Assembly (NCBI GenBank): GCA_036496805.1
Contig: DASXKN010000029.1
Location: 1 to 64,000, forward strand
Length of the DNA: 64,000 bases
DNA from: SZAS-103 sp036496805
GTDB lineage: Bacteria; Pseudomonadota; Gammaproteobacteria; Xanthomonadales; Xanthomonadaceae
Reading direction: 5' to 3'
Of this stretch, positions 9,101 to 16,177 are shown piece after piece. Position 1 is the stretch's first letter, and the number at the start of each line of letters is the position of its first letter. The position numbers and the translations under genes are program-made. The notes beneath the pieces are model-generated. The model ran no database searches, was not told the DNA's origin, and saw only the letters and a program-made list of their open reading frames with translations.

Positions 9101-9352
9101 CGCGAGCGTGCTGCTGCCGGCCCCCGGATAGTCGAACCAGAGGTCGAACGCGTACGAACCTTTCGCGTCGGGATGGAACGGCGCGTGCAGCGAGGCGCTG
9201 AATTCGTAATGATCCGGATGCAGCAGCATCGGGTCGCTTGCCGGCGCGTGCGCGGCCTGGGCGATGGCGGCGCTCAATGCGCTGCAGACGAGAACGCGGG
9301 CGGCAACGCCGCGGGCAACAAGGGCACGGTCAAACCAGGCGCGGGAGGGCAT
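6194..9352 (-). CDS. Large secreted protein: CehA/McbA-like PHP-fold domain, two Ig-like repeats, PPC domain, C-terminal beta domain
   Basis: The product has 1052 residues. After a signal peptide (about 1-37), residues 215-500 resemble CehA/McbA-type PHP-fold metallohydrolases: YGNLHSQTNHSDG (His226, His231), SEHNH (274-277), FNHP (His380), an acidic TAEVLN near 407 and a DQDNHCSNWG block near 449 are plausible metal ligands. Residues 593-682 and 686-775 are two near-identical Ig-like modules; about 780-890 matches a PPC (bacterial pre-peptidase C-terminal) domain (ESNNTIATAN); 905-1052 is a beta-rich module starting VVNGGFESG, resembling a carbohydrate-binding or adhesin domain. This is a typical type II secretion architecture. 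The substrate is unknown; phosphoester or carbamate hydrolysis is only a family-based guess. Confidence 0.85.
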   Translation of the reverse strand: MPSRAWFDRALVARGVAARVLVCSALSAAIAQAAHAPASDPMLLHPDHYEFSASLHAPFHPDAKGSYAFDLWFDYPGAGSSTLAAWQVDVEDVGGKSVRRWIGEMPVPHQHSHALLAWDGRDNAGNKVDPGFYTVRLRAVPNVLDAADAKTALFDRVRNAFALFGSEEENQRQDVMVGKLAAPKMPAFHALAIGAKGEAQALHGAHRQSVPATGSLPYTVYYGNLHSQTNHSDGAGPIATCKGEQNPQSGQYGPPDAYAMMQNQAHGDFLMTSEHNHMFDGSTSTNTSANPATAKALFASGLTDMANYNSAHAGFLALYGVEWGVISNGGHMNIFNADGLPEWEYNSSNQLIGDYYTPKSDYAGIYSTMKTHGWIGQFNHPSTSQFAIGGTAMAYDANGDAVMVTAEVLNSSAFSTNTTQSESSRNLYQDAWNLLLERGYHVAPTTDQDNHCSNWGLSYHNRSAVLLPTGTPLNVANFLDALRARRVFAAEDDTGQLILTANGQVMGQTINNSGALTLTANYASSSGQTASRVQFFTGVPGSNGTVTQLYEGSGTTTTTPSVGAHFYYVQVTQANGDRLWSAPIWINEVSGGGDTTPPTVSASESGSSGTITLSATASDNVGVARVEFYVDGVLKSTDTTSPYSATLDSTTLANGSHTLTAKAYDAANNVGTSTAVSFSVNNGGSGDTTPPTASVSESGSSGTITLSATASDNVGVTKVEFYIDGTLKGSDATSPYSMTLDSTTLANGSHTLTAKAYDAANNVGTSTGVSFTISNTTSTQFNEVESNNTIATANAVSRSYKTIVGTMSATTDKDYFGLALNAGDTLKVAMTGPSGTNFNLNLYSASGQTLTSSSGSTSTENISYTSASAQTVYPEVVSKSGTGSYTLTPTYTAGSGGGAELVVNGGFESGTTPWTASTSVIDNSPGEPPHAGNYKAWLDGYGSAHTDTLSQTVAIPATATSATLTFWLLVDSDETSTTKVYDTLAVQVRNSSNAVLSTLHTYSNLDKGSAYVQRSFDLSAYKGQTVKIYFSGVEDAQDATSFLVDDVSLKTQ
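7028..7297 (-). repeat. Ig-like module repeat, copy 2
   Basis: Encodes residues 686-775 of the PHP-fold secreted protein. It begins GDTTPPTASVSESGSSG and is nearly identical to copy 1 at the protein level, with a 93-residue (279-bp) period. It arose by tandem duplication within the gene. Confidence 0.9.
7307..7576 (-). repeat. Ig-like module repeat, copy 1
   Basis: Encodes residues 593-682 of the same protein. Differences from copy 2 cluster in the strand around VARVEFYVDG versus VTKVEFYIDG and at the end of the module. The high similarity suggests recent duplication or ongoing homogenisation. Confidence 0.9.
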
Positions 9353-9439
9353 GCGTCTTCCTCAGAAGATGGGATGGGAGATCATTTCCGTCGCGGTCGG
9401 CAACCAGGTTCCCCAACCACGCCGCGGACGAAAGTCGCG

Positions 9440-9467
9440 ATGGTAGTCGGTCACGATGACAATGCAA
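9440..9467 (-). promoter_or_regulatory. Candidate sigma-70 promoter for the PHP-fold secreted protein gene
   Basis: Minus-strand TTGCAT (complement of 9462-9467) and TACCAT (complement of 9440-9445) are 16 nt apart, leaving a leader of about 80 nt to the ATG at 9352. This separates the gene from the phoH-ybeY transcript. Confidence 0.42.
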
Positions 9468-9514
9468 CCTGTACGCGCGCGCATTGACGCGGCGCGTCAT
9501 CTGAAATGATTTCA

Positions 9515-9539
9515 TTCCCGCCGGGCGATGAAGCGGGAA
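9515..9539 (-). terminator. Hairpin after ybeY
   Basis: A 7-bp stem TTCCCGC/GCGGGAA (9515-9521 with 9533-9539) lies 27 nt beyond the ybeY stop, followed on the minus strand by a moderately AT-rich tail. It would end the phoH-ybeY transcript before the inserted secreted-protein block. Confidence 0.45.
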
Positions 9540-9565
9540 AGCGGAACCGGTCGGCAGTCGATCGG

Positions 9566-10030
9566 TCAGCCGTAGGGATCGGCGAATCCGAGCACGGCCA
9601 TGATGCCGCGCTCGATCGTCTCCATCGCCTCGGCCTCGCGCTCGTCGTCGTGGTCGAAGCCGAGCAGGTGGAGCACGCCGTGGACGGTCAGGTGCGCGTA
9701 GTGCGCGTTGAGCGGCTTGCGCTGCTCGCGCGCCTCGCGTGCGATCACCGGCGCGCACAACACGATGTCGCCGAGCAGCGGCAGCTTCACGCCCTCGGGT
9801 ATCTCGGCGGGGAAACTCAACACATTCGTCGCGTAGTTCTTCTCGCGGTAGTGGCGGTTGAGGCAGCGGCCTTCGCGCTCATCCACGATGCGCAGGCTGA
9901 CGTCGGCACGCAGGATGCGGCCATGCACCGCGGCCGCGACCCATTTGCGGAAGCTCGGCGCCGCCGGCAGGCCCTTGCGCGGCAGGCCATAGCTGACGGC
10001 GACATCGAGCTCGACCGGACCGCGGGTCAT
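9566..10030 (-). CDS. ybeY: Endoribonuclease YbeY (16S rRNA maturation)
   Basis: The 154-residue protein carries the UPF0054 zinc motif HGVLHLLGFDH near residue 116, which supplies three His ligands. Upstream blocks such as SLRIVDEREG, LNRHYREKNYATNVLSFP and LLGDIVLC are standard for YbeY. YbeY is a single-strand endoribonuclease acting in 16S rRNA 3' end maturation and ribosome quality control. The ATG at 10030 has an AGGTGG about 7 nt upstream. It follows phoH by 77 bp on the same strand, the conserved ybeZ-ybeY order; its usual next neighbour corC is displaced to 4040. Confidence 0.95.
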   Translation of the reverse strand: MTRGPVELDVAVSYGLPRKGLPAAPSFRKWVAAAVHGRILRADVSLRIVDEREGRCLNRHYREKNYATNVLSFPAEIPEGVKLPLLGDIVLCAPVIAREAREQRKPLNAHYAHLTVHGVLHLLGFDHDDEREAEAMETIERGIMAVLGFADPYG

Positions 10031-10107
10031 GGTGTTTCCACCTGCGGGTGGCCGGACGGCAACGCGGCATCGAACGATCGACGGTTCATGGGGCTCCTTT
10101 CCCGGGT

Positions 10108-11106
10108 TCAGTCCTTGGGCGAGACATCGCCGTCGCGCGCATCGTAGGCCTGCACGATGCGCTGCACCAGCGGATGGCGCACGACGTCGCGCGCCTCGAA
10201 GAAGGTGAACGCGATGCCCTCGACGCCGCGCAGCACGTCGACCGCATCGCGCAGGCCGGACTTCTGCGACTTCGGCAGGTCGATCTGGGTGAGATCGCCG
10301 GTGACCACGGCGGTCGAGCCAAAGCCTATCCGGGTCAGGAACATCTTCATCTGCTCGATGGTGGTGTTCTGCGCCTCGTCGAGGATCACGAAGGCGTCGT
10401 TGAGCGTGCGTCCGCGCATGTAGGCGAGCGGAGCGATCTCGATCACGCTGCGCTCGAGCAGCTTGGCGACCTTCTCGACGCCGAGCATCTCGTACAGCGC
10501 GTCGTACAGCGGGCGCAGGTAGGGATCGACCTTCTGTGCGAGGTCGCCGGGCAGGAAGCCGAGCTTCTCGCCGGCCTCGACCGCCGGTCGCACCAGCACC
10601 ACGCGTTGCACGCGGCCGGCGTTGAGCGCCTCGACCGCGCTGGCCACCGCGAGGAAGGTCTTGCCGGTACCGGCGGGGCCGATGCCGAAGTTGACGTCGT
10701 GGATCGCGATCGCGTGGAGGTACTTCGCCTGGTTGGCGCCACGGCCGCGGATGCTGCCGCGCTTGACGCGGATCACCACGTCCTGGGGTTCGACCGCGTC
10801 GCGCACCGGTTGCAGCGGCGTGGTCTGCTCGGCCTCATTGACCACGTCGGTCAGCAGCAGGTGGAGCTCGTGCGAATCCAGTGGCTGCTCGTCGATCGCG
10901 TCGTAGAGCCGGGCGAGGAAGCGCTGCGCGCGCGCCGCCATCGGTTCCGGGCCGGTGACGCGGAAGACGTTGCCACGGTTGGCGATCTCCACGCCCAGGC
11001 GCAGCTCGACCTGGCGCAGGTGCTGGTCGAAGGGCCCGCAGAGGTTGGCGAGGCGTTCGGTGTCCTCGGGTTCGAGGACGAAGTCGTGCTGGGACGGCTG
11101 GCTCAC
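10108..11106 (-). CDS. phoH: PhoH-like ATPase YbeZ
   Basis: A 332-residue PhoH/YbeZ protein. An N-terminal KH-like/RNA-binding segment precedes the P-loop GPAGTGKT (about residue 144) and the Walker B FVILDEAQNTT, both diagnostic of the PhoH family. YbeZ interacts with YbeY in ribosome maturation. The start is GTG at 11106; a good sigma-70 promoter (ATGACC, 17 nt, TACCCT) ends only 6 nt before this codon, so the mRNA may be leaderless. The gene is divergent from the HlyD-ABC exporter block. Confidence 0.93.
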   Translation of the reverse strand: MSQPSQHDFVLEPEDTERLANLCGPFDQHLRQVELRLGVEIANRGNVFRVTGPEPMAARAQRFLARLYDAIDEQPLDSHELHLLLTDVVNEAEQTTPLQPVRDAVEPQDVVIRVKRGSIRGRGANQAKYLHAIAIHDVNFGIGPAGTGKTFLAVASAVEALNAGRVQRVVLVRPAVEAGEKLGFLPGDLAQKVDPYLRPLYDALYEMLGVEKVAKLLERSVIEIAPLAYMRGRTLNDAFVILDEAQNTTIEQMKMFLTRIGFGSTAVVTGDLTQIDLPKSQKSGLRDAVDVLRGVEGIAFTFFEARDVVRHPLVQRIVQAYDARDGDVSPKD

Positions 11107-11112
11107 GCGGAC

Positions 11113-11141
11113 AGGGTAGCGCGACGGGGCGCTGCGGTCAT
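11113..11141 (-). promoter_or_regulatory. phoH promoter, predicted leaderless
   Basis: On the minus strand ATGACC (11136-11141) and TACCCT (11113-11118) are separated by exactly 17 nt. The GTG start codon follows the -10 box after 6 nt, the usual distance to the transcription start. Confidence 0.5.
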
Positions 11142-11235
11142 CCCGCGCAACGCGTTAGGATTCAGGCTGCGACGGGCAGGCTATGACGGACGTGCAGTGA
11201 TGGACGTGCAGCGATGGAATCGCGAGGAGGCTGCG

Positions 11236-12228
11236 ATGAACGATCAATCGCCAAGCGGGCGCCGCAATGCGGACGTCGTGCGCGCATTGGCTTGCGCGAT
11301 CGCCCTGTTCGCGGCGGGCTGTGCGCCGTCCGCGCCGCAGGTGCTGGGTACGCTTGAATGGGATCGCATCACCCTGCCGGCGCCGGTGTCCGAACGCATC
11401 GCCAGCGTGCGCGTGCACGAGGGTGACACGGTCGCTGCGGGCGCGACGGTGATGATGCTGGAAACGACGCGCACGCAGGCGCGCCTGGACGCGGCCAGGG
11501 CCGATGTCGTGCGGCTGCAGAAAGCCCTCGACGAACTGCGCGTCGGGCCGCGCCAGGAAGACATCGACCAGGCGCGCGCGAAGCTGGCCGGCGCGCAGAG
11601 CATCGCCACCAATGCCCGGCTGGCGCTCGAGCGCGCGCGCATCGAGTTCGCCAAGCAGGTGATCGCACGCGCCGACCTCGACGCGGCGATCGCGCAGTCC
11701 GGAAACGCCGACGCGGATGTCGAAGCGGCGCGGCAGGCACTGGCGACCCTGGTCCACGGCAGCCGCCCGGAGGACATCGCGCAGGCGCAGGCCGCGGTCG
11801 CTTCCGCGCAGGCGCAGGTGGATTCGATCACGGTGGACCTGCAACGCGTGCGCATCGACGCGCCGCGTGCCGGTCGCATCGACAGCCTGCCGTACCGGCA
11901 GGGCGACCAGCCGGCGATCGGCGCGCCGCTGGCGATCGAGCTGGTCGGCGATGCGCCCTACGCACGCGTCTACGTACCCGAACCGATGCGCGCGAACGTG
12001 AAGGTCGGCGAGTCGGCGCGGGTGATTGTTGACGGCCGCAAGGGCGCGTTCGAGGGACGCGTCCGCGCGGTCCGCAGCGAGCCTTCGTTCACGCCGTACT
12101 ACGCGCTCACCGGCGACGACGCGCCGCGACTTTCCTACCTGGCCGAGATCGATCTGGGCAAGGACGCCGCCGATCTTCCCGCCGGCGTGCCCGTGCACGT
12201 CGAGTTCGCGGGCGCCCCGGCGCGATGA
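11236..12228 (+). CDS. HlyD/YbhG-type periplasmic adaptor lipoprotein of an ABC exporter
   Basis: A 330-residue membrane fusion protein. The N-terminus is a lipoprotein signal (ALFAAGC, Cys29), so the mature adaptor is probably lipid-anchored rather than helix-anchored. The first half-lipoyl motif lies in PVSERIASVRVHEGDTVAAG, a long coiled-coil hairpin spans about residues 75-195, and DAPRAGRIDSLPYRQGDQPAIG is the second lipoyl half. The family links an inner-membrane ABC exporter to an outer-membrane channel. The ATG at 11236 has an AGGAGG 5 nt upstream. The ATPase and permease genes follow directly. No TolC-like gene is present in the window. Confidence 0.88.
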   Translation: MNDQSPSGRRNADVVRALACAIALFAAGCAPSAPQVLGTLEWDRITLPAPVSERIASVRVHEGDTVAAGATVMMLETTRTQARLDAARADVVRLQKALDELRVGPRQEDIDQARAKLAGAQSIATNARLALERARIEFAKQVIARADLDAAIAQSGNADADVEAARQALATLVHGSRPEDIAQAQAAVASAQAQVDSITVDLQRVRIDAPRAGRIDSLPYRQGDQPAIGAPLAIELVGDAPYARVYVPEPMRANVKVGESARVIVDGRKGAFEGRVRAVRSEPSFTPYYALTGDDAPRLSYLAEIDLGKDAADLPAGVPVHVEFAGAPAR

Positions 12229-12240
12229 AAGGCGACCGTC

Positions 12241-13242
12241 GTGTCTGACGCACCGGCGAAGGAGAAACCCGAAGGCGTCGCGATCCGCGCGCGCGGGTTG
12301 ACGCGCCGTTTCGGCGACCTGATCGCGGTCGACCACGTCGACCTCGAAGTGCCGGCGCGCCGCGTCTACGGCTTCCTCGGTCCCAATGGCTCCGGCAAGT
12401 CCACCACCATCCGCATGCTCTGTGGCCTGCTCACGCCGAGCGAGGGCGAGATCGAGGTGCTCGGCCTGCGCATCCCCGAGCAGGCCGAGGCGCTGCGTCG
12501 GCGGATCGGCTACATGACGCAGAAATTCTCGCTGTTCGAGGACCTGACGGTGCGCGAGAACCTGGAATTCCTCGCCGCGATCCAGGGCGTGCCGAAGGAC
12601 CGCACGAAGGCGCGCATCGACGACCTGGTCGAGCGCTACCATTTCAAGGACCGCCAGAAGCAGCTCGCCGGCACCCTGAGCGGCGGCCAGAAGCAGCGCC
12701 TGGGACTGGCCTGCGCGGTGATCCACGAACCCGAGCTGCTGTTCCTCGACGAGCCCACCAGCGCGGTCGATCCGGAATCGCGCCGCGACTTCTGGGAGAA
12801 GCTCTTCGAACTGGCCGACGTCGGCACGACCCTGCTGGTGTCCACCCACCTGATGGACGAGGCCGAGCGCTGCCACCGGCTGGTCATCCTCGATCGCGGC
12901 CATCTCGTCGCCGACGGCACGCCGGCCGACCTGACCGGAAAACTCGAAGGCCGCACCCTGCTCGTGCACGCCGACGACCCGCGCAAGGTGCAGCGCGCGA
13001 TCGTCGACGTCCCGGGCGTGCTCGGCGTCGCCCAGGTCGGCAATGCGCTGCGGGTGCTGCTCGACGACGATGCGAAAGACGACGCGCGCAAGCGCATCGA
13101 CGACGCGCTGGCGAAAGCGGGGCGCAAGGCGGACGTCGAAGTGGCCGAACCCAACCTCGAGGACGTGTTCGTCTCGGTCACCCGCAGCGACAAGCGCGAT
13201 GACGGCGGCGGTCGTGATGGAAGCAGGGAGCGCGCCGCATGA
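12241..13242 (+). CDS. ABC exporter ATP-binding protein
   Basis: The 333-residue ATPase has Walker A GPNGSGKST (about residue 45), Q-loop MTQKFSLFEDLTV, signature LSGGQKQRLGLA, Walker B LLFLDEPTSAVDP and the switch His in STHLMDEAERC. A C-terminal extension of about 90 residues is typical of DrrA/YbhF-type exporters. In contrast to E. coli YbhF it has a single nucleotide-binding domain. The start is GTG at 12241 behind AAAGGCGA, 12 bp after the adaptor stop. Likely substrates for this family are drugs or other hydrophobic compounds; the exact substrate is unknown. Confidence 0.92.
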   Translation: MSDAPAKEKPEGVAIRARGLTRRFGDLIAVDHVDLEVPARRVYGFLGPNGSGKSTTIRMLCGLLTPSEGEIEVLGLRIPEQAEALRRRIGYMTQKFSLFEDLTVRENLEFLAAIQGVPKDRTKARIDDLVERYHFKDRQKQLAGTLSGGQKQRLGLACAVIHEPELLFLDEPTSAVDPESRRDFWEKLFELADVGTTLLVSTHLMDEAERCHRLVILDRGHLVADGTPADLTGKLEGRTLLVHADDPRKVQRAIVDVPGVLGVAQVGNALRVLLDDDAKDDARKRIDDALAKAGRKADVEVAEPNLEDVFVSVTRSDKRDDGGGRDGSRERAA

Positions 13243-14348
13243 AACTGCGCAGGCTCTGGGCGATCCTCGTCAAGGAACTGCGCCAGTTGCGCCGCGACCG
13301 CATGACCGCGGCGATGATCGTCGGCATCCCGGTGATCCAGCTCACCCTGTTCGGTTTCGCGATCAACACCAATGTGCGCGGACTCGACGCCGGCATCGCC
13401 GACCAGGCGAACACCGCGAGCTCGCGCGCGCTGGTGATGGACATGCTGACGACCGAGGTGATCACGCCGAAATACGTGGTGCGCACGCCGCAGGAACTGA
13501 CCGCGCTGCTGCGCCAGGGGCGTATCAGCGTCGGCATCGCCATTCCGCCCGATTTCGAACGGCGCAAGGCGGAAGGCCGCGAGGCGTTGCAGGTGATGGT
13601 CGACGGCAGCGACAACGCGGTGCAGAGCGCTGTGGGCCAACTCGTGCAGATGCCGCTCGACAGCCGCCTGCCCGACGCGCGCGTGCCGCCGGTGAGTACG
13701 CCGCCGACCGGGCCGATCGGCGTGGTGAGCTTCTACAACCCCGAGCGGCGCTCGGCGGTCAACATCGTGCCCGGCCTGATCGGCGTGATCCTGACGATGA
13801 CGATGGTGCTGTTCACCGCGATCGCCATCGTCCGCGAACGCGAGCGCGGCAACATGGAACTGCTGATCGCCACGCCGCTGAGGAGCGCCGAGCTGATGAT
13901 CGGCAAGGTGCTGCCCTACATCGCGATCGGGCTGGTGCAGACCACCGTCGTGCTCTCGCTCGGCGTGTGGCTGTTCGCGGTGCCGGTGCGCGGCAGCCTG
14001 CTCGACGTGTACCTCGTCGCGGTGCTGTTGATCGTCGCCAACCTCTCGCTCGGCCTGCTGATCTCGACCCGCGCGCAGTCGCAGTTCCAGGCGATGCAGA
14101 TGTCGTTCTTCGTGTTCCTGCCCTCGATCCTGCTGTCGGGTTTCATGTTCCCGTTCGCGGGAATGCCCAGGCCCATCCAGTACTTCGCCGAGGTGCTGCC
14201 GCTGACGCACTTCATGCGCCTGATCCGCGGGGTACTGCTGCGCGGCGGCGGCCTGCTGGAGATGTGGCAGGAAGCGGCGGCGCTGGTGGCCTTCACCGTC
14301 GTGATGATGACGCTGGCGATCCTGCGGTTTCGCAAGCGGCTGGATTGA
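13239..14348 (+). CDS. ABC-2 type exporter permease
   Basis: A 369-residue permease with an ABC-2 topology: one N-terminal helix (about 25-42), a large periplasmic domain to about residue 175, then five helices ending near 365. It matches the YhhJ/YbhS family. The start codon overlaps the ATPase stop (ATGA), implying coupled translation. Only one permease is encoded, so a homodimer is likely, whereas the E. coli ybhFSR locus has two. Together with the two preceding genes it forms a complete adaptor-ATPase-permease exporter placed inside the miaB-phoH interval. Confidence 0.9.
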   Translation: MKLRRLWAILVKELRQLRRDRMTAAMIVGIPVIQLTLFGFAINTNVRGLDAGIADQANTASSRALVMDMLTTEVITPKYVVRTPQELTALLRQGRISVGIAIPPDFERRKAEGREALQVMVDGSDNAVQSAVGQLVQMPLDSRLPDARVPPVSTPPTGPIGVVSFYNPERRSAVNIVPGLIGVILTMTMVLFTAIAIVRERERGNMELLIATPLRSAELMIGKVLPYIAIGLVQTTVVLSLGVWLFAVPVRGSLLDVYLVAVLLIVANLSLGLLISTRAQSQFQAMQMSFFVFLPSILLSGFMFPFAGMPRPIQYFAEVLPLTHFMRLIRGVLLRGGGLLEMWQEAAALVAFTVVMMTLAILRFRKRLD

Positions 14349-14369
14349 CGGGCGTCCTTGCCCGCTCAG

Positions 14370-14720
14370 TCACACGATGCTCGCGAAGAGGATGATTCCG
14401 GCGCCAGTCAATGCCTCCAGCCGTCCGGATTCCAGTTCGAAGGGGTTTGCCTGGGGCCACCTTCCTGTCGAGTAGAGGAACGCCATGGCCATTCCGAGGA
14501 CATAGACAAATGGATAGGGCGTGGAGGTTCGGATGCCCATGATGGCAACGGCCACAACCACCGACACAAACCGCAGTCCTGCGCGCGAGCGAAGGAAAGG
14601 AAGGCGGTCGGTCGCGCGCCGGAATCGGAGGCACCAGAGGAAGAAAGCCACCAGCGCAAGCAGGATGGCCATCACCATCATGCTGCCACTGATTGCGGGG
14701 TCGAGAGGACTGTGACTCAT
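14370..14720 (-). CDS. Small hypothetical membrane protein
   Basis: The 116-residue product has about four hydrophobic segments (around residues 12-30, 48-65, 70-85 and 100-116) and no domain I recognise. The ATG at 14720 lies 10 bp after the miaB stop, so it is probably co-transcribed with miaB. The Shine-Dalgarno sequence is poor. The codons are less uniformly GC-rich than those of the neighbours. It converges with the ABC permease gene, 21 bp away. Confidence 0.6.
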   Translation of the reverse strand: MSHSPLDPAISGSMMVMAILLALVAFFLWCLRFRRATDRLPFLRSRAGLRFVSVVVAVAIMGIRTSTPYPFVYVLGMAMAFLYSTGRWPQANPFELESGRLEALTGAGIILFASIV

Positions 14721-14730
14721 CGAGCCGGCG

Positions 14731-16071
14731 TCATGCGGTCATTGCCCGTCCACGCAGCGAATTGCTCATCACCTGGGTGATCGTAACGTCCACGAACTGC
14801 CCGATCATCCGCGCGTCGCCTGGGAAGTTGACATAACGCATGTTTTCGGTGCGGCCCTTGAGTTCGTTCGCGTCTTTCTTCGAGGGGCCTTCGACCAGCA
14901 CCGATTGCACGGTGCCGACCATCGCTTCGGAAATCCTGCGCGCGTTCGCGGTCAGCGCGGCCTGCAGGCGCTCCAGGCGCGCGTGCTTCTCGGCCTGCGG
15001 CGTCTCGTCGGGCAGGTTGGCAGCCGGAGTGCCGGGGCGGGCGGAGTAGATGAAGGAGAACGACTGGTCGAAGCCCACGTCCTCCACGAGTTTCATCGTG
15101 GCCTCGAAGTCCCTGTCGGTCTCGCCGGGGAAGCCGACGATCAGGTCGGTGCTGATGCAGATGTCCGGCACCGCCTCGCGCAGGCGGCGCAGCTTGGCCT
15201 TGTATTCGAGCACGGTGTGGTTGCGCTTCATCGCCGCGAGGATGCGGTCGGAGCCGGCCTGCACGGGAAGGTGCAGGAATTTCGCCAGTTGCGGCACGTC
15301 GCGGTGGGCCGCGATCAGGGCGTCGGAGAATTCCAGCGGGTGCGAGGTGGTGTAGCGGATGCGGCCGATGCCCTCGATGGTGGCGATCGCGCGGATCAGC
15401 AGGGCGAGGTCCGCTTTTTCATCCGACTCGAACATCGCGCCGCGGTAGCCGTTGACGTTCTGGCCGAGCAGGTTGACCTCGCGCACACCCTGCGCGGCGA
15501 GCTGGGCGACCTCGGCGAGCACGTCGTCGAACGGCCGGCTGACCTCCTCGCCGCGGGTGTAGGGCACGACGCAGAACGAGCAGTATTTCGAGCAGCCCTC
15601 CATGATCGAGACGAAGGCGGTCGGGCCTTCGGCGCGCGGTTCGGGCAGGCGGTCGAACTTCTCGATCTCGGGGAAGCTGATGTCGACCTGCGGCTTGCCG
15701 CTCGCACGGCGCTCATCGATCATCGCCGGCAGGCGGTGCAGGGTCTGCGGGCCGAACACGAGGTCGACGTAGGGAGCGCGCTCGATGATCGCCGAGCCTT
15801 CCTGCGAGGCCACGCAGCCGCCGACGCCGATGATCAGGTTCGGATTGGCCTGCTTGAGCTTGCGCCAGCGGCCGAGCTGGGAGAACACCTTCTCCTGCGC
15901 CTTCTCGCGGATCGAACAGGTGTTGACCAGGACCACGTCGGCCTGGGAGGCGTCGTCGGTCAGCTCCAGGCCGTGCTCGGCCGCCAGCACGTCGGCCATC
16001 TTCGCCGAGTCGTACACGTTCATCTGGCAACCGTGGGTGGTGATGTGCAGCTTGCCGGCCATGGGGTGCAT
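14731..16071 (-). CDS. miaB: tRNA-2-methylthio-N6-dimethylallyladenosine synthase MiaB
   Basis: About 446 residues. The N-terminal UPF0004 domain has three cluster cysteines (HGCQMN, NTCSIR, GGCVAS), the radical SAM motif is CSKYCSFC, and a C-terminal TRAM domain spans roughly 380-446. MiaB inserts the methylthio group at ms2i6A37 of tRNAs reading UNN codons, using two 4Fe-4S clusters and SAM. The start could be ATG 16071 or ATG 16062; the second matches the E. coli N-terminus better. In E. coli miaB is followed directly by ybeZ-ybeY-ybeX; here the next of these, phoH, is 3.6 kb downstream. Confidence 0.95.
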   Translation of the reverse strand: MHPMAGKLHITTHGCQMNVYDSAKMADVLAAEHGLELTDDASQADVVLVNTCSIREKAQEKVFSQLGRWRKLKQANPNLIIGVGGCVASQEGSAIIERAPYVDLVFGPQTLHRLPAMIDERRASGKPQVDISFPEIEKFDRLPEPRAEGPTAFVSIMEGCSKYCSFCVVPYTRGEEVSRPFDDVLAEVAQLAAQGVREVNLLGQNVNGYRGAMFESDEKADLALLIRAIATIEGIGRIRYTTSHPLEFSDALIAAHRDVPQLAKFLHLPVQAGSDRILAAMKRNHTVLEYKAKLRRLREAVPDICISTDLIVGFPGETDRDFEATMKLVEDVGFDQSFSFIYSARPGTPAANLPDETPQAEKHARLERLQAALTANARRISEAMVGTVQSVLVEGPSKKDANELKGRTENMRYVNFPGDARMIGQFVDVTITQVMSNSLRGRAMTA

Positions 16072-16089
16072 CTTGCGGACGAAGGGGCT

Positions 16090-16116
16090 ATTGTAGCCTG
16101 TGGCGAACCGCGCCAA
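16090..16116 (-). promoter_or_regulatory. miaB promoter
   Basis: TACAAT (complement of 16090-16095) is a near-consensus -10 box, with TTGGCG 15 nt upstream (complement of 16111-16116). The leader to the miaB start is about 18-27 nt. Confidence 0.5.
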
Positions 16117-16138
16117 GCCCCTGATCCGCAAGGAGACG

Positions 16139-16177
16139 ATGGTGGCCGCGTGGCGGACCGAACGGGCAGGGCGATGA
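16139..16177 (+). CDS. Possible 12-codon leader peptide coupled to the transglycosylase gene
   Basis: ATG at 16139 follows AAGGAG (16130-16135), a far better ribosome-binding site than that of the downstream gene, though the spacing is only 3 nt. The frame encodes MVAAWRTERAGR and its TGA overlaps the transglycosylase ATG (ATGA at 16174-16177). This geometry suggests translational coupling by a leader ORF. The short frame could also be chance. Confidence 0.35.
   Translation: MVAAWRTERAGR

Noticed and set aside
5630..9487. A 1285-codon open frame on the plus strand opposite the sedolisin and PHP-fold protein genes
   Set aside because: Shadow of real minus-strand genes; no domain, signal peptide or start signal supports it.
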